Positions 1 to 8,883 of a stretch of DNA of 60,097 nucleotides are shown piece after piece. Numbering within the stretch: the first letter of the stretch is position 1; every line of letters begins with the position of its first letter. Under the pieces are notes generated by a model that made no database searches, was not told the origin of the DNA, and saw only the letters and a list, made by a program, of their open reading frames with translations. Made by a program: the position numbers and the translations under genes. Source of the stretch: 79-D21 sp964521575 (GTDB lineage Bacteria; Synergistota; Synergistia; Synergistales; 79-D21); contig CAZFSR010000011.1 in the NCBI GenBank assembly GCA_964521575.1, forward strand, positions 1 to 60,097, written 5' to 3'.

Positions 1-2
1 GG

Positions 3-1079
3 ATCGGCGGCTGGAAGTTCAGCGGCAACTTCCGCTTCACCGCGAAGTGGGCCGAAGACGGGGAAGAGTACATCATCATCAACCAGCCGGGACGCCTGAA
101 CTTCTACGGCGTCGACCAGGATTCCGACTGGAGCGTCGACCGCTTCCGCTGGAACATCGTGAAGTACGTTGACGACAAGGTGACTCTGAACGTCCGCCTG
201 CAGGGCGGCGGCGGCAATTCCCTCGACGTGGTCCGGGCCTACGCGACGATCCAGTTCCCCTGGGACATCACCGCCCAGGTGGGCCGCTTCCCGCTTGACT
301 GGGAAGGCGATTTCTACGCGACCGACTTCGCCGGCTACATGATGAACGATGCCTACGTCACCGACTTCGATCCGCTTGCCACGGCAATCTGGTTCCAGAA
401 GCCCTTCGAGCAGGGCAGCTTCGAGATGTTCGTCGCCCATGACGAAGACGACGTTTACTCCGACTTCTACCGGTACGGCGCCCGCCTGGCCTTCAACTTC
501 AACGAGAACCTGAGCGTCGCCGCCAACTACGTGAAGTACGACTATCAGGACGCTCCTGATTTCTCAACCCTGTGGGGCGATCTCATCGTCAACTTCAACG
601 AGAACGTGGCCTTCAAGGGACAGTACTTCGTGCAGGACCTGAACGAGGACTGGGCGTGGTTCGACGACTCTCCGTCAGCCTGGAAGGCCATCCTGACGTT
701 CAGCCAGGACATGCTGAAGTTCACGGACCTGTGGGTTGAGTACGCCCAGATCGACGAAGGGTTCTACTTTGCCAATGCTGATCCCTACGCCTGGGCTCTC
801 AGCGAAAGCATTTTCGGATTTTACGATGGCTATGCCGTGTCCGATTCGAAAGTCCTGAACATCGTCGCGAAGCAGAAGTGGAACGACCAGTGGTGGACCT
901 ATGTCCGCTACTTCAGCTACGACGGCGACGACGAGGACTACAAAAACTACACGGGCAGCGTCCGCTACAACTACACGCCGAACCTCTGGTTCGAGCTCGG
1001 CTACGACAAGATGGACCTCGACGGAGGGACCACGCTGGGAGACAGCATGGTGTGGTTCCGCACCACGGTCAACTTCTAG
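3..1079 (+). CDS. Outer-membrane beta-barrel (porin-like) protein, 5' end missing
   Basis: The reading frame is open from the window edge, so this is the C-terminal 358 residues of a larger protein. The sequence alternates aromatic, polar and hydrophobic residues in short strands separated by acidic Asp/Glu/Asn-rich turns, as in transmembrane beta-barrels. It ends in FRTTVNF with a terminal Phe, the usual outer-membrane barrel insertion signal. Synergistota carry many such proteins with an N-terminal SLH domain; that part would lie outside the window. It probably forms a general outer-membrane channel. A strong terminator follows 27 bases after the stop. The substrate is unknown; the barrel assignment is fairly safe, the exact family is not. 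Confidence 0.7.
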   Translation: MGGWKFSGNFRFTAKWAEDGEEYIIINQPGRLNFYGVDQDSDWSVDRFRWNIVKYVDDKVTLNVRLQGGGGNSLDVVRAYATIQFPWDITAQVGRFPLDWEGDFYATDFAGYMMNDAYVTDFDPLATAIWFQKPFEQGSFEMFVAHDEDDVYSDFYRYGARLAFNFNENLSVAANYVKYDYQDAPDFSTLWGDLIVNFNENVAFKGQYFVQDLNEDWAWFDDSPSAWKAILTFSQDMLKFTDLWVEYAQIDEGFYFANADPYAWALSESIFGFYDGYAVSDSKVLNIVAKQKWNDQWWTYVRYFSYDGDDEDYKNYTGSVRYNYTPNLWFELGYDKMDLDGGTTLGDSMVWFRTTVNF

Positions 1080-1106
1080 CCGTAACGCCGCAAGCGCAGC
1101 GAGAGA

Positions 1107-1134
1107 GGGGCCGGCTGAAGCCGGCCCCTTTTAT
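1107..1134 (+). terminator. Intrinsic terminator of the porin gene
   Basis: A perfect 9-bp GC-rich stem (ggggccggc / gccggcccc) with a tgaa loop is followed by tttt. It lies 27 bases after the porin stop and ahead of the histidine kinase. Confidence 0.9.
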
Positions 1135-1174
1135 CGATTAAGCCCGTTACCCGCAGGACTTTGGGGGGATCCCG

Positions 1175-2578
1175 ATGCGTGAAGAGGCCCGGATTTTCAA
1201 GAGCCAGGCGAAAAGGGCCATTACCCGGATCGCCCTTCCCTACCTAGTGTTTGCCGGGGTCTGGATCCTCCTGTCAGACCGCTTCCTGGGGGTCCTGCAC
1301 CTGGGAGAGGCCGCGACGACCCAGTGGTCGATTTACAAGGGCCTGGCCTTCGTGGCCGTCACCTCCCTGCTTCTTTCGGGCCTGCTGGCCGCCGAAGCCA
1401 GGTCGAGGGCAAGGGCCCAGGCCGCTTTGGACCGGGCCGCCAAAGCGCTGGAGACCAACGAGAAGAGGCTTCGCCTTTTCATTGAAAACGCTCCGGCCGC
1501 CATTGCGATGTTTGACCGGCAAATGGTCACCCTTGTCACCAGCCGCCGGTTCGTCACCGATTACGGCTTCGAAGGCCGTGAGGTGATCGGCCGGTCCCTC
1601 TACGAGTATTTCCCGCAAATCCCCGAACGGTGGAAGGAGGCTCACCGGCAAGGTCTCGAGGGAGCGATCCTGAAGGCGGAAGAGGATCCTTTTCCCAGGG
1701 CAGACGGGAAAACGGACTGGGTGCGCTGGGAAATCCACCCCTGGCATGAAACGGACGGCCGTGTCGGGGGGCTCCTCCTTTTCTCCGAGCTCATCACGGA
1801 ACGCAAGGAGGCCCAGGAGGAAATCCGCAGGCTCAACGCCGACCTGGAGCAGAGGGTCGCCGACCGGACGGCGGAGCTGAAGGCTGCAAACCTGGAGCTT
1901 GAGGCCTTTTCCTATTCCGTCTCCCACGACCTCCGGGCCCCCCTGAGGGCGATTGACGGCTACAGCCGGATCCTGCTGGAAGACCTCGGCCCGCGGCTGG
2001 ACGAGGAGGGGAGGCGGATCTGCTCGGTCATCAGCGGAAGCGCCCGGGACATGGGCCGCCTCATCGACGACCTGCTTTCCTTCTCGCGGGTGACGAGGGC
2101 GCCGCTTAACCGGTCTGCCGTGGACATGGCCGCGATGGCCCGGTCCATCTTCTTCGAGATCACCACCGCGGAGGAGCGCGAACGGATCGATTTCAGGGTC
2201 GGCTTACTCCCGCCGGCCTCGGGGGACCCCTCCCTTCTGCGCCAGGTGTGGGCCAACCTGCTTTCCAACGCGGTGAAGTTTTCCTCTAAAATGGACCGGG
2301 CCCTGATCGAGATCACCGCGGCCGAACAGGGCGAAGAGGCCGTCTACACCGTCCGGGACAACGGGGCGGGCTTCGACATGAAGTACGCGGACAAGCTCTT
2401 CGGCGTCTTCCAGCGCCTGCACGGCGCCAGGGAGTTCGAGGGCACGGGGGCTGGGCTGGCGATCGTTCACCGCATCGTTTCCCGCCACGGAGGCCGCGTG
2501 TGGGCGGAAGCGGAGGTCGGCAAGGGCGCGGCTTTCCACTTTTCCATAACCCGTGAGCGGGGCCGCAAAGGAGAGTAA
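1175..2578 (+). CDS. Membrane sensor histidine kinase with PAS domain
   Basis: A 467-residue kinase that should autophosphorylate and pass phosphate to a receiver, probably the one in the next gene. Two hydrophobic segments near the N-terminus (about residues 14-35 and 52-68) anchor it in the membrane. A PAS domain spans about residues 97-210 and a coiled linker about 210-240. The HisKA phosphoacceptor box is SYSVSHDLRAPLRAI near residue 250. The HATPase domain shows the N box (LLSNAVKFS), G1 (DNGAGFD) and a C-terminal GTGAGLAIV box. This H-box/ATPase pattern is typical of phytochrome-like HWE-independent kinases. The ATG is preceded by a G-rich Shine-Dalgarno (gggggga). It runs directly into the HD-GYP gene. 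The signal sensed cannot be read from the sequence. Confidence 0.9.
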   Translation: MREEARIFKSQAKRAITRIALPYLVFAGVWILLSDRFLGVLHLGEAATTQWSIYKGLAFVAVTSLLLSGLLAAEARSRARAQAALDRAAKALETNEKRLRLFIENAPAAIAMFDRQMVTLVTSRRFVTDYGFEGREVIGRSLYEYFPQIPERWKEAHRQGLEGAILKAEEDPFPRADGKTDWVRWEIHPWHETDGRVGGLLLFSELITERKEAQEEIRRLNADLEQRVADRTAELKAANLELEAFSYSVSHDLRAPLRAIDGYSRILLEDLGPRLDEEGRRICSVISGSARDMGRLIDDLLSFSRVTRAPLNRSAVDMAAMARSIFFEITTAEERERIDFRVGLLPPASGDPSLLRQVWANLLSNAVKFSSKMDRALIEITAAEQGEEAVYTVRDNGAGFDMKYADKLFGVFQRLHGAREFEGTGAGLAIVHRIVSRHGGRVWAEAEVGKGAAFHFSITRERGRKGE

Positions 2579-2582
2579 AGAG

Positions 2583-4346
2583 ATGGGCGCGAAAACAAGA
2601 GTCCTTATCCTGGAAGACCTGCCGACCGATTCCGACCTGGCGGAAAGGGAAATCCGGCGCGTCGACCCCGACTGCGAATTCCGGGTCGTCGACACGCGGC
2701 AAGGCTTTGAAGAGACCCTGGCTTCGTTCCGCCCCGACATCGTCCTCTCGGACTACAGGCTCCCCCAGTTCGACGGGATGACGGCACTGGCGATCGCCCA
2801 GCAGCACGACCCGGATCTCCCGTTCATCATCGTCACGGGCTCCATCAACGAGGAGACGGCGGTCGAGTGCATGAAGAGCGGGGCCTGGGACTACGTCATC
2901 AAGGAGCACATCCGAAGGCTGGGCCCGGCTTTCCTGAATGCCATGAACCGGAGGAGTCTCCGCAGGGAAAGAAGGCTGGCGGAGGCTGCCCTGTGCCACA
3001 GTGAAGCGAAGTTCCGCAACTATGTTGAAAACGCACCGATCGGGATCTTCCAGGTCGACGGGGAGGGGAATTTCCTGGACGCGAACCCGGCCGTCCTGCA
3101 GTTCACGGGATACAGCGCCGGGGAAATCCGGGCCATGAGCATCCTCGACCTGGTCCCGGAAGCGTCCAGGGGAGAAGTGACCCGTTTCCTGGGCCTGCTC
3201 AAGGATTGCGGGTGGTCGTCCTGGGAAAGCCCCATCCTCCAGAAGGGCGGAAACCAGCGCTGGTGGCAGGTGGAAGGCACCTCCTTCGAGGAGGGGCGTT
3301 ACCTCGGCTATGCCACCGACACGACCGAGGAGAGAAAGGCCCTTTCCGACCTTGCCCGGGAAAGCGCCTACCTGGAACAGCTCTTCATGAACTCGCCGCT
3401 CACCATCCAGCTGTGCGAACTGGACGGGACGATCCTGCGGGTCAACGCGACCTGCGAACGGATGTTCGGTTTTTCCCAGCAGGAACTGGTCGGGCACAAG
3501 ATCGACGAGTTCATCGTCTCCCCGGAAGAGTTGGGCCTTGCCAGGCAATACACCGAAACCTTCTCGGTACAGGACGGGCTCGCGTTCGAGGCCGTAAGGA
3601 AGAGGAAGGACGGAACCCCGATCGACGTGGCCTTCACCGGCTTTCCCGTACACATGGAAGGAAGCCGGACCGGCGTTTTCGCGATCTACCAGGACATCTC
3701 CAAGAGGAAGCAGGCCGAGAGGGAGCGGGAGGAGATCAACCGACAGCTCAGGAAGAAGGTTTCGGAACTGGAAAGGGCCTGGGACCAGTCCGTCCAGGTC
3801 TTGGCCATCGCCTCCGAGGCCCGCGATCCCTACACGGCGGGGCACCAGCGGCGCGTGGCGAAACTCTCGAAGGCCATCGCCCTCGAGATGGGGATGGGCG
3901 AAACCCGCTCACGCCAGGTGGAAATGGCGGCTTTGGTTCACGACGTCGGGAAGATCGAGGTCCCGTCAGAAATCCTGGTGAAGCCGGGACGGCTCAATCC
4001 GCTCGAATTCAAGCTGATCCAGGTCCACCCGGCCTCAGCCCACAGGATCCTCTCCGCCATCGACCTGCCCTGGCCCCTGGCGGAGATCGTCTACCAGCAC
4101 CACGAGGCCATGGACGGGAGCGGCTACCCCCGTGGCCTTGCGGGGGAGCAGATCCTGCCGGAAGCCCGGATCATCTCCGTGGCCGACACCGTGGAAGCCA
4201 TGTCCTCCCACCGCCCCTACCGTCCCGCGCGAGGCCTGGGAGCCGCCCTGGACGAGCTGAGGAAAGGCCGCGGGATTCGCTACGACGCGGCTGCCGTGGA
4301 TGCCTGCCTCGAGGTCTTCGCGAAGGGGTTCGGCTGGGAAGGGTAG
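2583..4346 (+). CDS. Response regulator: receiver-PAS-PAS-HD-GYP phosphodiesterase
   Basis: A 587-residue regulator predicted to hydrolyse cyclic-di-GMP. The receiver occupies about residues 1-125, with acidic residues at LEDLPTDSD, phosphoacceptor Asp in LSDYRLPQFDG and the conserved Lys in YVIKEH. Two PAS domains follow (about 145-265 and 275-395), then a short coiled coil, then HD-GYP. The latter has the HD dyad in VHDVGKIEVP and the signature HHEAMDGSGYPRGL, so the catalytic metal ligands are present. An upstream GTG at 2553 is in frame, but the ATG at 2583 has ggagag at the right distance, so I chose 2583. The gene sits four bases after the kinase stop: an obvious two-component pair with c-di-GMP output. 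Confidence 0.9.
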   Translation: MGAKTRVLILEDLPTDSDLAEREIRRVDPDCEFRVVDTRQGFEETLASFRPDIVLSDYRLPQFDGMTALAIAQQHDPDLPFIIVTGSINEETAVECMKSGAWDYVIKEHIRRLGPAFLNAMNRRSLRRERRLAEAALCHSEAKFRNYVENAPIGIFQVDGEGNFLDANPAVLQFTGYSAGEIRAMSILDLVPEASRGEVTRFLGLLKDCGWSSWESPILQKGGNQRWWQVEGTSFEEGRYLGYATDTTEERKALSDLARESAYLEQLFMNSPLTIQLCELDGTILRVNATCERMFGFSQQELVGHKIDEFIVSPEELGLARQYTETFSVQDGLAFEAVRKRKDGTPIDVAFTGFPVHMEGSRTGVFAIYQDISKRKQAEREREEINRQLRKKVSELERAWDQSVQVLAIASEARDPYTAGHQRRVAKLSKAIALEMGMGETRSRQVEMAALVHDVGKIEVPSEILVKPGRLNPLEFKLIQVHPASAHRILSAIDLPWPLAEIVYQHHEAMDGSGYPRGLAGEQILPEARIISVADTVEAMSSHRPYRPARGLGAALDELRKGRGIRYDAAAVDACLEVFAKGFGWEG

Positions 4347-4369
4347 AAGGGCCTCTTTTCGGCCGCCGG

Positions 4370-5002
4370 CTACCGGATGAAGTTCGTCCGGATGGTGTCT
4401 TCTGCCTCTGGGAGCGGGACGCCCGCCTTCGCGCCGGCTTCCTTGCACTTCAGGAACCAGGCCATGTTCCGGGCCAGTACGCGCATGACCTGCAGACCCT
4501 CCAGGTCTTTCTCCACGTCTTCCGGCTTCGTGCCGTGGACCATGTTCCAGTAACGGGACGAGATGACCGGCATCTGCGAGATGGTGAAATACTTGTTGAG
4601 CTGGTCGAAGGCGGCGGTGGTCCCGGCCCGCCTGGCGGAGACGACGGCCGCCGCCGGTTTCAGGTAGAAAGGCCGTTCCTTCGCGTTCGAACCCGCGAAG
4701 AAGGCGCGGTCCATGAAGGAGACGATCGCCCCGCCCGCCGAGGCGTAATGCACCGGCGAACCGAACACGAACCCGTCCGCCCCCGCGGCCAGGTCCAGGA
4801 ACTCGTTGACCCTGTCATCGAAGACGCACCGCCCGGTTTGAACGCAGCCCCCGCAGGCCGTACACCCGACCAGCGGCTGCTTCCCAAGCTGGAAGATCTC
4901 CGTTTCGATGCCTTCCTCGTTCAGCGTTTTCGCCACGGTCCTCAGGGCCGTGCAGGTGCACCCGTTTTCGTGCGGACTTCCGTTCACCAGGATAACTTTC
5001 AT
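4370..5002 (-). CDS. NAD(P)H-dependent FMN reductase / flavodoxin-like protein with Cys cluster
   Basis: A 210-residue flavodoxin-fold protein. It starts MKVILVNGSPHENGCT, the phosphate-binding loop for FMN. It also has a Cys motif CTACGGCVQTGRCVFDD near residues 45-61, seen in the NADPH-dependent FMN reductase and iron-sulfur flavoprotein family. The GSPVHYAS element near residue 80 lines the flavin site. It probably transfers electrons from NAD(P)H to a small acceptor. The start at 5002 is chosen because aggagg lies 6 bases upstream; a longer frame from 5047 has no such site. It is convergent with the HD-GYP gene and follows the DraG-like gene on the same strand. The physiological partner is unknown. 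Confidence 0.85.
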   Translation of the reverse strand: MKVILVNGSPHENGCTCTALRTVAKTLNEEGIETEIFQLGKQPLVGCTACGGCVQTGRCVFDDRVNEFLDLAAGADGFVFGSPVHYASAGGAIVSFMDRAFFAGSNAKERPFYLKPAAAVVSARRAGTTAAFDQLNKYFTISQMPVISSRYWNMVHGTKPEDVEKDLEGLQVMRVLARNMAWFLKCKEAGAKAGVPLPEAEDTIRTNFIR

Positions 5003-5028
5003 GTTGACCTCCTCTTTTGAGGGACGTC

Positions 5029-5808
5029 TTATTTCTGCTGCTCCCATTCTACTTTATCGCTTTTCTCCAGCAACTCCCGCATCTCCTCGGTCAGCAGCGC
5101 CAGGGCCGGGCCCGCGAGGAATTGCGGAACGCCCCCGTAGAACGCTTCGGCGACGGACCCGGCGATGCAGGCCTGGGTGTCCGCGTCGCCCCTGAGCCAT
5201 ACCGCCAGGCGCACGGCTGACTCGAAATCCGTCGAGTCGAAGAAGGCGCAAAGGGCTTCCGGAACGCTCCCCGGGCAGGTTTCGTCGAAGCCGTAGCCCG
5301 GCTGGATGTCGACGACACGCCGTGACACGTCGTAGCCGAAGGTGCCGGTCACCCAGCTTCGGATGTCCTCCTTTTTCGCGCCGCCCCGGGCGAGGAAAAT
5401 CGCCCCCGCCACCGCCTGGGCCCCCTTGATCCCCTCCGGGTGGTCGTGGGTCGGCAGGGCGGTACGCCGGGCCTCCTCCAGCGTTTTCTCCAGCGTCCTG
5501 AACGCCCATCCCACGGGGGAAACCCGCATGGCCGAGCCGTTCCCGAGGCTGTTGTAAGGCTTGCCGTCCTTTCGCCCCAGCCAGGCGGAGAACCGTCCCC
5601 CGTAACCCCTGCCCGGGAATCGCCGCCCCCAGTCCCGGTAGGCCTCCCCGTATTCGAGGTCGTGCACCAGGGCATCGGCCGTCGCCAGCGTCAGGACGGT
5701 GTCGTCCGTGAAGGCGGCTCCTTCCGGGAACAGCTCGAAATCGTACCGGTCCGCGGGATGGAACTCGTAGGTGGATCCGACGATGTCGCCGACAATCGCT
5801 CCGATCAT
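5029..5808 (-). CDS. ADP-ribosylglycohydrolase (DraG family)
   Basis: A 259-residue DraG-fold hydrolase, expected to remove ADP-ribose from proteins or to cleave ADP-ribosylated small molecules using two metal ions. It starts MIGAIVGDIVGSTYEF. The metal-binding Asp/Thr residues are in FTDDTVLTLA near residue 35 and in RGDADTQACIAGSVAEAFYG near residue 212, both canonical. Other DraG motifs include GNGSAMRVSPVGW and the His-Pro-Glu segment DHPEGIKGA. A ggaggg Shine-Dalgarno precedes the ATG. A second ADP-ribose hydrolase (PARG-like) lies at 40859. The target is unknown. Confidence 0.88.
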   Translation of the reverse strand: MIGAIVGDIVGSTYEFHPADRYDFELFPEGAAFTDDTVLTLATADALVHDLEYGEAYRDWGRRFPGRGYGGRFSAWLGRKDGKPYNSLGNGSAMRVSPVGWAFRTLEKTLEEARRTALPTHDHPEGIKGAQAVAGAIFLARGGAKKEDIRSWVTGTFGYDVSRRVVDIQPGYGFDETCPGSVPEALCAFFDSTDFESAVRLAVWLRGDADTQACIAGSVAEAFYGGVPQFLAGPALALLTEEMRELLEKSDKVEWEQQK

Positions 5809-6019
5809 GGGGCATCCCTCCGGGATTTGAAAATGGCTTTGCCAAACAACTTTACAGGCTGAACGCGACAGGATAGGACGGAATAACGGCAGGAAAGTTA
5901 AGTTTTCCTCGACAAAAAGGTGATCCTGAGACTAAGATGAAGTGCTCTTTTCGGCTATTTGGACAGATCGTCAGCGGGATAGATTTCTGCAAGACCAAAT
6001 TCGCACCGGAGGTGAAAGC

Positions 6020-6820
6020 ATGAGAGGCCGGTTCAAGTTCCAGGACGACTGGATCTACAAGATGCCCGCGCATTTCGGAGGACACGAGTTCTACCCGGTC
6101 AGGGTCGTGTACGGGGACATGACCTCCCTGCAGGTCGGTTTCGAAACGGACCCGGAAAAACTGCTGCCGCTCATTCCCGAGGATTTCGACCTGCTGGAGC
6201 CGAAGGTGAACGTGCAGTACGCGAACTGCCGGGAAGTGGACTGGATGGCGGGAGAGGACTACCGGCTGATCCAGGTGTCGGCCCCGGTGCGGTACATGGG
6301 AAACTCCGAGGGGCTCGTCGGGGAATACGCCCTCGTGGTCTGGGAGAACAAGACCTGCCCCATCATCGGCGGCCGGGAGGAGGACGGGGTCCCGAAGATC
6401 TTCGCGGACATCGCCATGGAGCGTCACAACGGGGACCACTGGTTCACAGCCGCCAGCTACGAGAGCGTCAACTTCCTCAAGCTGGATTTCCATAAGAAAG
6501 GCGAGGTGCCAGCGGAGGCCATCGCGGAAATCAACAAAAACCCGAAAGTCAACCTCTTCGGCTGGCGGTACCTGCCGAACCTCGGGAAGGGCGGGGCGAC
6601 CCTGAGCCACGCGACCCTCTACCCGCAGGAGGCGGTCGTCAAGCAGGCCTGGACGGGGGAAGGCGCGGTCACCTGGACAAAGGTGGCCCCGGAGGAGCAC
6701 CCCCTGCAGTGGACCATCATCAACACGCTGGCCGGCCTGCCGGTGCTGAAGGTCACGGGCGCGATGATGACGAAGACGACGGCCCGGCTCAACGTCGGGG
6801 ACTCGAGAATCCTGCCCTAG
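6020..6820 (+). CDS. Acetoacetate decarboxylase-like protein
   Basis: A 266-residue protein of the acetoacetate decarboxylase (ADC) superfamily. The segment GGREEDGVPKIFADI near residues 120-134 matches the region around the Schiff-base Lys of ADC, and the Lys is present. Family members decarboxylate beta-keto acids or, in related branches, catalyse aldol/dehydration chemistry on keto acids. The ATG at 6020 follows ggaggtg at ideal spacing; the open frame extends to 5942 without a comparable site. A dehydrogenase of the SDR family follows 19 bases later, so the two probably form a two-step keto-acid or ketone pathway. The substrate is not determined. Confidence 0.8.
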   Translation: MRGRFKFQDDWIYKMPAHFGGHEFYPVRVVYGDMTSLQVGFETDPEKLLPLIPEDFDLLEPKVNVQYANCREVDWMAGEDYRLIQVSAPVRYMGNSEGLVGEYALVVWENKTCPIIGGREEDGVPKIFADIAMERHNGDHWFTAASYESVNFLKLDFHKKGEVPAEAIAEINKNPKVNLFGWRYLPNLGKGGATLSHATLYPQEAVVKQAWTGEGAVTWTKVAPEEHPLQWTIINTLAGLPVLKVTGAMMTKTTARLNVGDSRILP

Positions 6821-6839
6821 GGCGGAAAGGAAGCCAAAG

Positions 6840-7646
6840 ATGAGCGGCTATTTCGAGAACAAGGTGGCGGCGGTGACGGGAGCGGCTTCCGGCATCGGCC
6901 TGGGGATCACGGAGAAACTGCTTTCGAGCGGGGCCGGGGCCGTGTTCATGGCAGACCTGAAGGAGGAAAACCTGAAGAAGGAAGCGGAACGGCTTGCCCT
7001 CGCCTACCCCGGGAAGGTCTTCCCCATGCAGACCGACGTGACGAAACAGGAGCAGGTCGAGGCGCTGGTGAAGGCGGCGAAGGCCCACGCCGGGCACCTC
7101 GATTTCGTCTTCAACAACGCCGGGATGGGCATGACGATCCCGACCGAGCAGGTTACCTTCGATATCTGGCGGTTCGTGGTCGACCTGAACCTGCTGGGCG
7201 TCGTGTACGGCACCTATTCCGCGATCCCCATCATGAGGGAGCAGGGATTCGGGCACATCGTGAACACGGGGTCCGTCACCGGGCGCATCCCCGTTCCCTA
7301 CCAGGCGGTCTACGCGGCGACCAAGGCCGCAGTCATCTCCATGACGGAAAGCCTGCAGTACGAGCTCGAGGTGGAAGGCCTGCAGTTCAGCGTCTTCTGC
7401 CCGGCCAACGTCATCACCCCGATCTTCGGGAACATGACCCCGCCAGCCGATTCGATCACGGTGGCGGACGCGATCGACTACATCTTCGGGGAAATCGAGA
7501 AAAAGGAAGTGGTGATCGTCCTGCCGAAAAGCGCGCGAGACTTCGTGACCCTTTACTGCCAGGACAAGCCGGGGTTCGACAAGTTCGCGCGCAAGCTCGC
7601 GGCCGAGCGGCGGGAGAACTACCGGACGAAGGGGACCTATTACTAG
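6840..7646 (+). CDS. Short-chain dehydrogenase/reductase (SDR)
   Basis: A 268-residue classical SDR. The cofactor motif is TGAASGIG near residue 14, with Asp in FMADL about residue 39 (suggesting NAD(H) preference), then the structural NNAG motif near residue 95. The catalytic triad is Ser in NTGSVTG and Tyr/Lys in VYAATK. It probably oxidises or reduces a hydroxyl/keto group and works with the ADC-like enzyme immediately upstream. Its stop overlaps by four bases with the stop of the convergent membrane-protein gene. The substrate is unknown. Confidence 0.88.
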   Translation: MSGYFENKVAAVTGAASGIGLGITEKLLSSGAGAVFMADLKEENLKKEAERLALAYPGKVFPMQTDVTKQEQVEALVKAAKAHAGHLDFVFNNAGMGMTIPTEQVTFDIWRFVVDLNLLGVVYGTYSAIPIMREQGFGHIVNTGSVTGRIPVPYQAVYAATKAAVISMTESLQYELEVEGLQFSVFCPANVITPIFGNMTPPADSITVADAIDYIFGEIEKKEVVIVLPKSARDFVTLYCQDKPGFDKFARKLAAERRENYRTKGTYY

Positions 7647-8830
7647 GCCGGGGCTTCCGTGCCCGAGGCCATCCTGTCGATCAGGCCCAACAGGTGCAGC
7701 AAATAGAGGAGCAGCGCGCCGTTGGCGACCAGGATCACGCCGATGATCCGCCCCGGGATGAGGTTCGCGATGAGCATCGAGGTCCCGAACAGGATCGACA
7801 CCAGGTTCATCGCCACCTGGACCGCCGTGAGCCTCGCAACGATCGCAGGGACGGGTTCGCGCGGCCCTTCGCCCCGGGCCAGCAGCGGTGAAACGGTCCG
7901 CTTCAGGCCCAGCACCCCGCCCGTGACGTTGAGCACGGCGATCAGGAGGGTGAGGAGGGGGACCAGCACCCCGGGGATGATGCAGGAGATCACGCCGAGC
8001 GCCGCGAAGGGATAGCCGAGGGCGATCATCAGCCAGGTTCGCCGGAAGGGCCCGATGGGGGTGCTTCCCGAAGCCAGCATCTGGATCGCCAGGATCACCA
8101 CCAGCAGGCCGAGCTGGGCGCTCCCCGAGAAGGGGATCAGCCCGAGGTTCACCGGGACCAGCAGAACCCCCAGGATCACCATGAAGACCCCCGTCAGGAG
8201 GATCATGGCCTTGCCGATCGGCAGGGCCCCCTCTCCGGCGGGGATTTTCGCCGCCTCGGGATAACGCCGGTAAACCTCCTGGAGCACGGACCCCAGGACC
8301 AGGATCGCCGCCCCGTAGGCCAGCACCACCCCGGCGGTCGCCCGTACGGACAACAGGTCGTGCTTCAAGACGAGCAGCCCGATACCCATCGACAAGAGGT
8401 AGACCGCCCCGCAGGCCGGGGCGAGAAACCTCAAGAGGCCGCCATGTTTCGCCCAGGCCGGGGCCTTGCCCGGGGAAAAAACCATCTGGAGCAGCAGCAA
8501 AAGGCCCCCCAGGCCGAAACAGGCCGCCAGCGCCAGGCGGGGAACCTGGCTGAGGATGTCCGGGACGAAGCAGGTCACGATGCCGAGGGCGGCGACCAGC
8601 ACTCCCGCGGCCAGCAGGCCCCTTGAACGCCGCATGTCGCCGAAGGGGGTCTTCCCCAGCGCGACCATCTGGAGGGCGAAGAAAAACAGCAGCAGGCCGT
8701 ACAGCCCGTTCTCGTAATAGGGAAGGGTTCCCGCAGCCACCGGGAAGAGCAGCATCCCGGCGACCCCCATCGTCATCCCGGCCAGAAACAGGATGACGAC
8801 CTCCAGCTCCAGGTCCGCCTCCTTGAACAT
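7643..8830 (-). CDS. Multi-pass membrane protein of unknown function
   Basis: A 395-residue hydrophobic protein with about ten predicted membrane segments in two similar halves. Each half has a four-helix run with a motif like QMVALGKTPFG (first half) or QMLASGSTPIGPFRR (second half), followed by a cytosolic Arg-rich turn. The repeat suggests an internal duplication. I know of no assigned function. The start at 8830 is chosen for the ggagggga site five bases upstream; the frame extends to 8863 without one. The decayed DUF362-like segment diverges from its 5' side. Confidence 0.7.
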   Translation of the reverse strand: MFKEADLELEVVILFLAGMTMGVAGMLLFPVAAGTLPYYENGLYGLLLFFFALQMVALGKTPFGDMRRSRGLLAAGVLVAALGIVTCFVPDILSQVPRLALAACFGLGGLLLLLQMVFSPGKAPAWAKHGGLLRFLAPACGAVYLLSMGIGLLVLKHDLLSVRATAGVVLAYGAAILVLGSVLQEVYRRYPEAAKIPAGEGALPIGKAMILLTGVFMVILGVLLVPVNLGLIPFSGSAQLGLLVVILAIQMLASGSTPIGPFRRTWLMIALGYPFAALGVISCIIPGVLVPLLTLLIAVLNVTGGVLGLKRTVSPLLARGEGPREPVPAIVARLTAVQVAMNLVSILFGTSMLIANLIPGRIIGVILVANGALLLYLLHLLGLIDRMASGTEAPA

Positions 8831-8883
8831 TCCGCTCCCCTCCAGGCAGTGGGATCCATGCAAATCGTCATCTAATTATATTC

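Noticed and set aside
2313..3845. Long minus-strand open frame opposite the HD-GYP gene (510 codons)
   Set aside because: It is a shadow of the high-GC plus-strand gene: low-complexity Arg/Gly/Pro/Leu composition, no recognised domain, no Shine-Dalgarno.
3206..5020. 604-codon plus-strand frame spanning the HD-GYP 3' end and the flavin reductase
   Set aside because: It crosses two real genes in other frames and has Arg/Gly/Pro-rich nonsense sequence.
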